Assembly: GCA_030272155.1 (NCBI GenBank)
Contig: CP126192.1
Coordinates: 3,568,501 to 3,632,500 of the forward strand
Source of the DNA: Tetradesmus obliquus
Taxonomy: Eukaryota; Chlorophyta; Chlorophyceae; Sphaeropleales; Scenedesmaceae
DNA: 64,000 bases
Direction: 5' to 3'
The stretch's first letter is position 1, and each line of letters begins with the position of its first letter. A model generated the notes under the pieces. The model worked only from the letters and a program-made list of their open reading frames with translations, was not told the origin of the DNA and ran no database searches. This document shows positions 58,643 to 64,000 of this stretch, piece by piece. The position numbers and the translations under genes were made by a program.

Positions 58643-61600
58643 TCAAAGCTTCACATCCGCCCAGCCCTGCTCATTATCAGCCCACCCCCCAGCAGCCTTG
58701 GCCTCCGGCTGTGCCGGCTCACCGGCTGCTGCTTCCTGGCCATGGAACGCAGGCTCCCAAGCGCTTGCACCTGCTGTTGCTGCTGCTGCTGCACGCGCTG
58801 CTGGCGCGCCACGCGCCCGCACTGGCGGGGCAAGCCCCGCCCCAGCAGCAGCACTGCCTGCTGCGGCTCTCAGCTGCGCCGCTGGAGCTGGTGAGTGTCG
58901 TCCATCACCCGCAGCTTGAGCTGCTGCTTCAGCGACAGCTGCTGCTGCTGCAGTGCCGCCTGAGTTCAGGCCCTGCTGCTCCTGGCCATTTGTGGACTGC
59001 TTGTTGACTGCAGCGGCTCTGCTGCCAGGGGCCGGGTTGTCATCATCGTCATCACTGCTGTCACTGAGGATGGGGCCCCTGATGGGCATGCGCATTACCG
59101 CAGGTGCAGCAACGGCAGCAGCCTGCCCTGCCTTGCGCCCCTGCATGCTCTGGCTAGACCTGCTATAGCCTCGCTGCCTGCTGCTTGTCTGCCGGGTCGT
59201 CCTCCTGCTAGCTGCAGCGCTGCCTGGCTGCTGCGCTGCTGTGCCCTCCAGGTCAGTGCTGGAGCGCCTCTGCCACTGCTTGCCTGCAGCTGCCTCGTCA
59301 TCACTGTCTGACGCTGTCCCAATCTCAGTGCCCAGGTGGTGGCCCTCATCCTCACTGTCCATGCCATCGCTGTCAGAGTCCAGCAGGATGGCTGCCTTCC
59401 TGCCAGGGCACAGCAACACAGCAGCGGCAGCTGGCTTAGCCTGGGCAGCACAGGGTGTCAAGGACTCCAGCTACAGCTTGACAGAGGGCTGGAGCTCCAG
59501 CCTATCAAGACGTGGCACGGCAGTGAAACCTAGTCATGCCAAGGGAAACACAGGCATGCTGTCCTGTGCACGCCGGGTGCATGTGGCTCCCCACCTGTTT
59601 GCCTCCAGCTTCTTCATGCAGACCTCTGGCGTCTTGCTGCGCCGGCCATCTGCTGCCTGGTCATCGCCATCATCGCCCAGCACGCCCCTCTCCATGTTCT
59701 TCATCAGCCCAGCCTTGGGGTGCTCGCCTGGCAGGTGGCAGGCAGGTGAGATCACAGCACAGCAGATCAGTAAAGCAAGCTCGGCATGGATCTGCACCAG
59801 CATATAGTATGACCTAGCAGGCTGCTTGACATGTGATCATAGCAGATCATACACAGCTCCTGTGCCGTGCGATGCTGGACCACGCATCTTGACATTGGCA
59901 TGCAAAACGGAACGGATCCAAAGCAGCAGGTGTAGCTGCTGCCGTTCTTTGCAGCAGCGGACGGTTGGCACCCCCGAGAGATGCCCCCGCTTACTTGACG
60001 CCGCGCCCTTCTGGCCCCTGTACTTCTTCCTTTTCACATTGTCAGCGGGGCCACCATCGCTATACAGCACGTAGTCGCTGTAGGAGGGCGCAAACTGCAA
60101 CAGCACAAAGCAGCAGACCAGGCTGAGGAGGTGGTGCGACCACATTGTCAAAACATCTGCATGCTGTGTATTCACTGCGGCTGTCAACATATAATGATAC
60201 AAAATGTGCCGGAGGCAGCAGAGAAGTGCGGTGGAGGCCACAGTTCCATATACGAAGGTGAGGCTGAATCAAGCAATCTATGTGACAATAACCACTACCA
60301 GATGCCGCACGCTCACCACGTGGATGGTGTCCACCACCACGTCCCTGATGCTGATGGCGTGCAGGAACGCGTCCAGCCGCCAGCCGTGGGTGCTGCCGCC
60401 CATGTTGAACTCACTGTGCGGGAAGGCGTACAGCAGGCTGGTGCCTGCGAGCGCCATCTCCACGCAGATCATAAAGTTCTGCAGCGCCTTGCCGTCCTCT
60501 GGGTCGCTGATCTCGCCCATGCTGTTGATGTACGAGATGGCAATGCCCTGGGGGCCAGCACAAGCAGCAGGCGCCCAGCCGGCAGCATCATGTTGGCACA
60601 GCATATGCGGTGTTGTCAGGCGTCACACCAGTTGCACCAAGGCAATGACTGCAGGAAAAGGTGCGAAGGTGCTGCAACACGAGAGGGATGTCTGTGGCCT
60701 GCTTGGCACAGCCAGTGTGCCAAACGCAACACCACAGCAGACCGCGCCTACACACACAGCTTAGGCATCATGCTGCTGTATGTGATCACTGCGTGAGCTG
60801 GGCAACCGAGGCAAAGCTCACCTGCCAGAATGTGAGGAAGATGACGGTCTTCACCAGGATGAACTTCAGCAGTGGGTTGAATGGCTGCAGCAGCTCACTG
60901 GCGCCAATCCAGAACAGCATCAGCCCGTACAGCGCAAAGGTGTAGCACACATTGTACAGGATGGAGATATAGAAGTACCTGCATGCAGTGCACGAGCCGG
61001 CAGTTGAGTGGCGCTGCAAGGCTGACGAGGTTGTTGTGTTATGTGGCAAATGCTTCTGCCACATTCTTGCATATGCTGTGTATGCGCTGCTGCCCCAGAG
61101 CTTTGTGTGTTTCGATGTACAGTTTTAGCATGCATGATGGCTGCTCTGGCACTGCAGTTTCCCTGCTGTTGCTGCCGCTGGTATGTGGCGGACGGCATGC
61201 TCTGCTGCTATTGCTGCTGCACCAACCGCCTCAGCTCCTCTGCTGCTGCGTTCCGTCTCTCAGGAAGGACATGCTGTGCGTACTGCTACTGCCTCTCCTG
61301 CAGCTGCTCACCCATTGTTGATGCTCATGTCTCCATCAGTGTATGCGCCTGCTGCATACAGGATGATTGTCAGCAACGCCATGATGGGCTTAAGCAGCAC
61401 AAACTGCAGTGTGCCCTGCTTGCAGCGCCGCAAGAAGAAGCCATCCACTTGCATGGTGGGCAGACAGCACGTCATGTGTGACCATGACGGATGCACCAGC
61501 TTTCCCTCTGCCTTGACAACTACTGCTCCTGGGCCGCCCACGTACGCCAGCAGCAGCGAGCTGAAGTTGTAGATGATCCATGCCTCATAGCTGCACGGGG

Positions 61601-62320
61601 ATACCAGCAGCAAGAAGTGAATGCGAAAGTGGCATATGTGACAGTGGCGTTATGTACTAGAGAACACTAGCCGCTGGGTCAGCCAAGCACACTCACATTC
61701 GCAACGACTCAGCAGTTCAAGTCAGCTGTTCAGCCTGCTGCAGCCCGCTCAACTTAGCAAACAGCTGCCGTTTCTGAGCCTGATAGAAGAGCAGCAGGTG
61801 TCCTGGCACAACTGCTGTATTTGCTGCCTTCCTGAGAATGTGACGCACCAATCACGCGCAGTATCGAAGTAGATTGCTCCATGGCGCCATTGCAGTGAGG
61901 CCAGTGATCCAATGGCATACACTGGGACCATAAAGATGATTCTGATGATGTACCTCTGCAACCAAGACGACCATTAGAGCATGCTTGGCTGAGGCTGACG
62001 CAGCTGCAGGCTGCTGCTGTAATGCACTGCACAGCTGCCACAACTACCGACTCACCTGGAAGACTGGCTCTGTGTAGCTGCGTAGGTGACATAGTATCTG
62101 AAGAACAGTAATCATCAATGCACCTCAAGTTCATGCACTGTTATAGCTGGCATGATTTGTCAGGGCAAGCGTCGACAAGCAGGAGGTACAGTGCACAGCG
62201 CTCTGTCAACTGATGTGTGAACATCACTGTGCCGAGCTTACGTACCTGGTAGAGGGATATTAGAATCCCGGAGAATGCGAAAGCGGCGGCCACGCCTATA
62301 GACTCCTTGCTTTGCAGCAT
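58643..62320 (-). CDS. LAZ1/TMEM184 family seven-span membrane protein
   Basis: Member of the organic-solute-transporter-alpha fold (TMEM184, plant LAZ1), endomembrane or tonoplast proteins linked in plants to cell death and brassinosteroid signalling. Minus-strand exons: 62320-62246, 62097-62056, 61955-61849, 61590-61312, 60978-60822, 60547-60317, 60094-59995, 59727-59595 and a tail exon ending at 58643. Motifs in order: ILCHLRSYTEPVFQRYIIRI, FMVPVYAIGSLASL, AIYFDTARDCYEAWIIYNF, LRRCKQGTLQFVLLKPIMAL, GDMSINNG, ILYNVCYTFALYGLMLFWIG, FNPLLKFILVKTVIFLTFWQ, DGKALQNFMICVEMAL. The long cytosolic tail is acidic and low complexity (DSDSDGMDSEDEG, SDSSDDDDDNPAP). The junction joining 59595 to the tail frame (open from about 59461) is unresolved: the obvious acceptors give a stop or the wrong phase. 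A Met at 62395 is an alternative start. Confidence 0.85.
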
Positions 62321-62781
62321 CTTGCCTTGCTGACTGAGCTGCTTTTGTCTAGCCCATGCTGCTGCAAGGCATATTCTACTCTGTAACTTATTCAAACTTG
62401 TGTGCTTATCGTATCACAAGATAACGAGCACGACTTGGGACGAACGCAGTGTCCATGTACCAGGTGCACCAGGGTTCGCGCCAGTCTATGCCTTTCGCTC
62501 CCTTTCGGCTGCCTGGCAGGCGAACAAGGCGAACGCGCTCAAACGCTGCGTCATATCGCTACATGATATATATCTAGGTTATAGTAGCCATTGTTGCACC
62601 GCTCTGCCGCTGGTCCCAAACTTGCTTCACGCCGAAGTGCTGGTCGTTGATGCAATTTGCCTGTCTCGTTTGATGAATTGATCTGTTGAGTCAGTCAGAC
62701 GCGCATACACGAGGCAGCATGCGAGCTTGCCATTGAAGACAGCACACCTGGATTGGGACCTCAGTCTGCAGCAGCAGCAGC
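62321..62781. promoter_or_regulatory. Intergenic region between divergent genes
   Basis: About 460 bp between the LAZ1-like start (-) and the SLC37-like start (+), presumably carrying both promoters. No recognised motif. Confidence 0.4.
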
Positions 62782-64000
62782 ATGAAGCGGGCCAGGCAAT
62801 CCCCGCCCCCGCTGATTGAAGGCATCCAATCCTGCACTGGACGCCGTGGGACATACAACCAGTTCAAACTTCTTGCGCTTGTCGTCACTTTCTGGTGCTA
62901 CTGCCTCTTTCACGCCACCAGGAAGCCCCCGAGTGTTGTAAAGAGGTACGTTATGCACATCCAGTACTATGTACGCTCTCAGCGGGCCTGCTGCTGCTGC
63001 TTAGCCGCACGCTCTAACAGTCAAGCAGGGCAGCAGCAGTTGATGGTAGCAACCCGCAACGCACTCAGCCTTGTCCCCTCACAACCTGTTTTAAGCCGAT
63101 CAGCAAGGGCAGAAGCAATGACGATGCATTATTTTGCCTGAGGATGGCTCTGTACTCCACAAGAGGAGCTACGCCATCTGACTGGTGGACTCTGCTGCTG
63201 TGCTGCATCAACACGCTGCAGTGTGTTGAAGGGTGACAGAAACTTCAGCTCTGGGGATGCAGCAGACGATGATACAACACTCAATTATGGCTGGGCACCT
63301 TTCAACGGGCCCAACGGCCAGGTGCGTGCAGGCAGCCGCATCCTTGCTTGCAGGACAGCTCAGACATGCAGTGTATGCTTGCAGCAACGCCAGCAGAAGC
63401 TGCGGAGCCAGCAGCATGGCGGTCATCTCGTTCTTTCCAGTGAGGATGACTGATCATCAATCTCAACAGCTGGTCGATGTCAACAGATCTGCAATGGCAA
63501 CGTCATTGCTGCTGGTATTTGCCCGGCTTCAGCAGCTGGCAATCATTTGTAAGGAACAGCACAATAACGGGAAGCTGCCATTTCAGGAACAGCAGAGAAA
63601 CAATAAACTGGTGTAGCTGCTGACATTTCGTCGTGCTGTGCTGATTGTCCTGTCACCTGCAGTCACTGCTTGGTCAAGTTGACCTGGCGTTCCTTGCAGC
63701 ATATGCAGCAGGCATGTTTACTGTCGGACACATGGGCGACCGCACGGACTTGCGTGTCTTCCTGGCGGTTGGCATGCTGGGCAGCGGCATCTTCTGCTGC
63801 CTCTTCGGCATGGTAAGTAACAGCAGCAGGCCAACTAGAGAGAACACAGCTGCACCACGACTGTGTTGACCGTGCCTGCAGTGCTCTTCAGCTCCCGCTG
63901 CAGCTGTTGCTGGCTACGTTCTGTAATCAGCAGGTCGTGTACATGCAGACCTCGTACCATATCAGTCAGCTGTGCCATTGTTAAACCCAGTGGTTTAATT
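62782..64000 (+). CDS. SLC37-type sugar-phosphate/glycerol-3-phosphate permease (partial)
   Basis: Major-facilitator antiporter exchanging organic phosphates for inorganic phosphate. The 5' part only is present; the gene runs off the window. Exons 62782-62945, 63222-63321 and 63663-63812 join in phase. Residues 18-54 give the first span with TFWCYCLFHATRKPPSVVK, like the YxxYHxxRKPxSVVK signature of SLC37 and plant glycerol-3-phosphate permeases. Then SVLKGDRNFS, the GWAPFNG loop, and spans two and three with LLGQVDLAFLAAYAAGMF, GHMGDRTDLRVFL and GMLGSGIFCCLFGM, the MFS A-motif region. Substrate cannot be told from this fragment; plastid, ER or plasma membrane location is open. Nothing coding recognised from 63813 to the window end. 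Confidence 0.88.

Noticed and set aside
58698-59168. + strand Ala/Cys-rich frames opposite the LAZ1 tail
   Set aside because: Shadow of the Ser/Asp/Ala-rich minus-strand frame; no independent support.

Overview
The window is nuclear DNA of a green alga. Genes are split into many short exons with GT-AG introns, most often a GTGAGY donor and a CTGCAG acceptor. CAG/CTG microsatellites are abundant in both introns and coding sequence. The gene set is eukaryotic and plant-like: a plastid maltose exporter, a nonaspanin, a LAZ1/TMEM184 protein, an NBP35 of the green-lineage type, and proteins with apparent plastid transit peptides. GC richness and repeat style suggest a core chlorophyte, perhaps Scenedesmaceae-like; the species is inference. 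Gene models below were assembled by hand from reading frame, splice phase and family motifs. All exon lists sum to whole codons unless stated.

Layout. 0.2-4.3 kb (+): secreted subtilisin-like protease. 6.5-10.1 kb (+): protein phosphatase methylesterase PME-1. 11.0-12.2 kb (-): small UBAP1-like ESCRT-I candidate. 13.7-15.1 kb (-): plastid-targeted conserved protein of unknown function. 15.6-21.2 kb (+): nonaspanin TM9SF, 13 exons. 22.2-25.3 kb (-): NBP35. 25.3-29.4 kb: no recognisable gene. 29.4-32.7 kb (-): hnRNP H/F-like protein with three quasi-RRMs. 34.6-36.1 kb (-): small acidic protein, head to head with 36.4-54.4 kb (+), a very large SKI3/TTC37 TPR protein in 20 exons. 55.4-57.4 kb (+): MEX1 maltose transporter. 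58.6-62.3 kb (-): LAZ1/TMEM184. 62.8 kb to the end (+): SLC37-type sugar/glycerol-phosphate permease, cut by the window edge.

The 6.1-kb intron 15 of SKI3 holds a nest of LINE retrotransposons: a LINE fragment, a second LINE inserted in it with an 11-bp target duplication, and a 93-bp 3'-end copy of that family inserted into the second LINE with a 13-bp duplication. An intact tRNA-Thr(TGU) follows.

The most unusual signal is a recurrent pattern of small tandem duplications that copy a splice junction with a piece of exon. One gene has four in-frame copies of a 5' splice site spaced exactly 30 bp. The TM9SF gene has two exon-edge copies, one a potential 27-nt in-frame microexon and one that would end translation. 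NBP35 has a duplicated exon end. These could give graded protein isoforms or decoy splicing and can be tested with RNA-seq.

The genes are housekeeping functions rather than one pathway: RNA surveillance (SKI3), RNA binding (hnRNP H), Fe-S assembly (NBP35), endomembrane trafficking (TM9SF, ESCRT-I candidate, LAZ1), PP2A control (PME-1) and plastid carbon export (MEX1).
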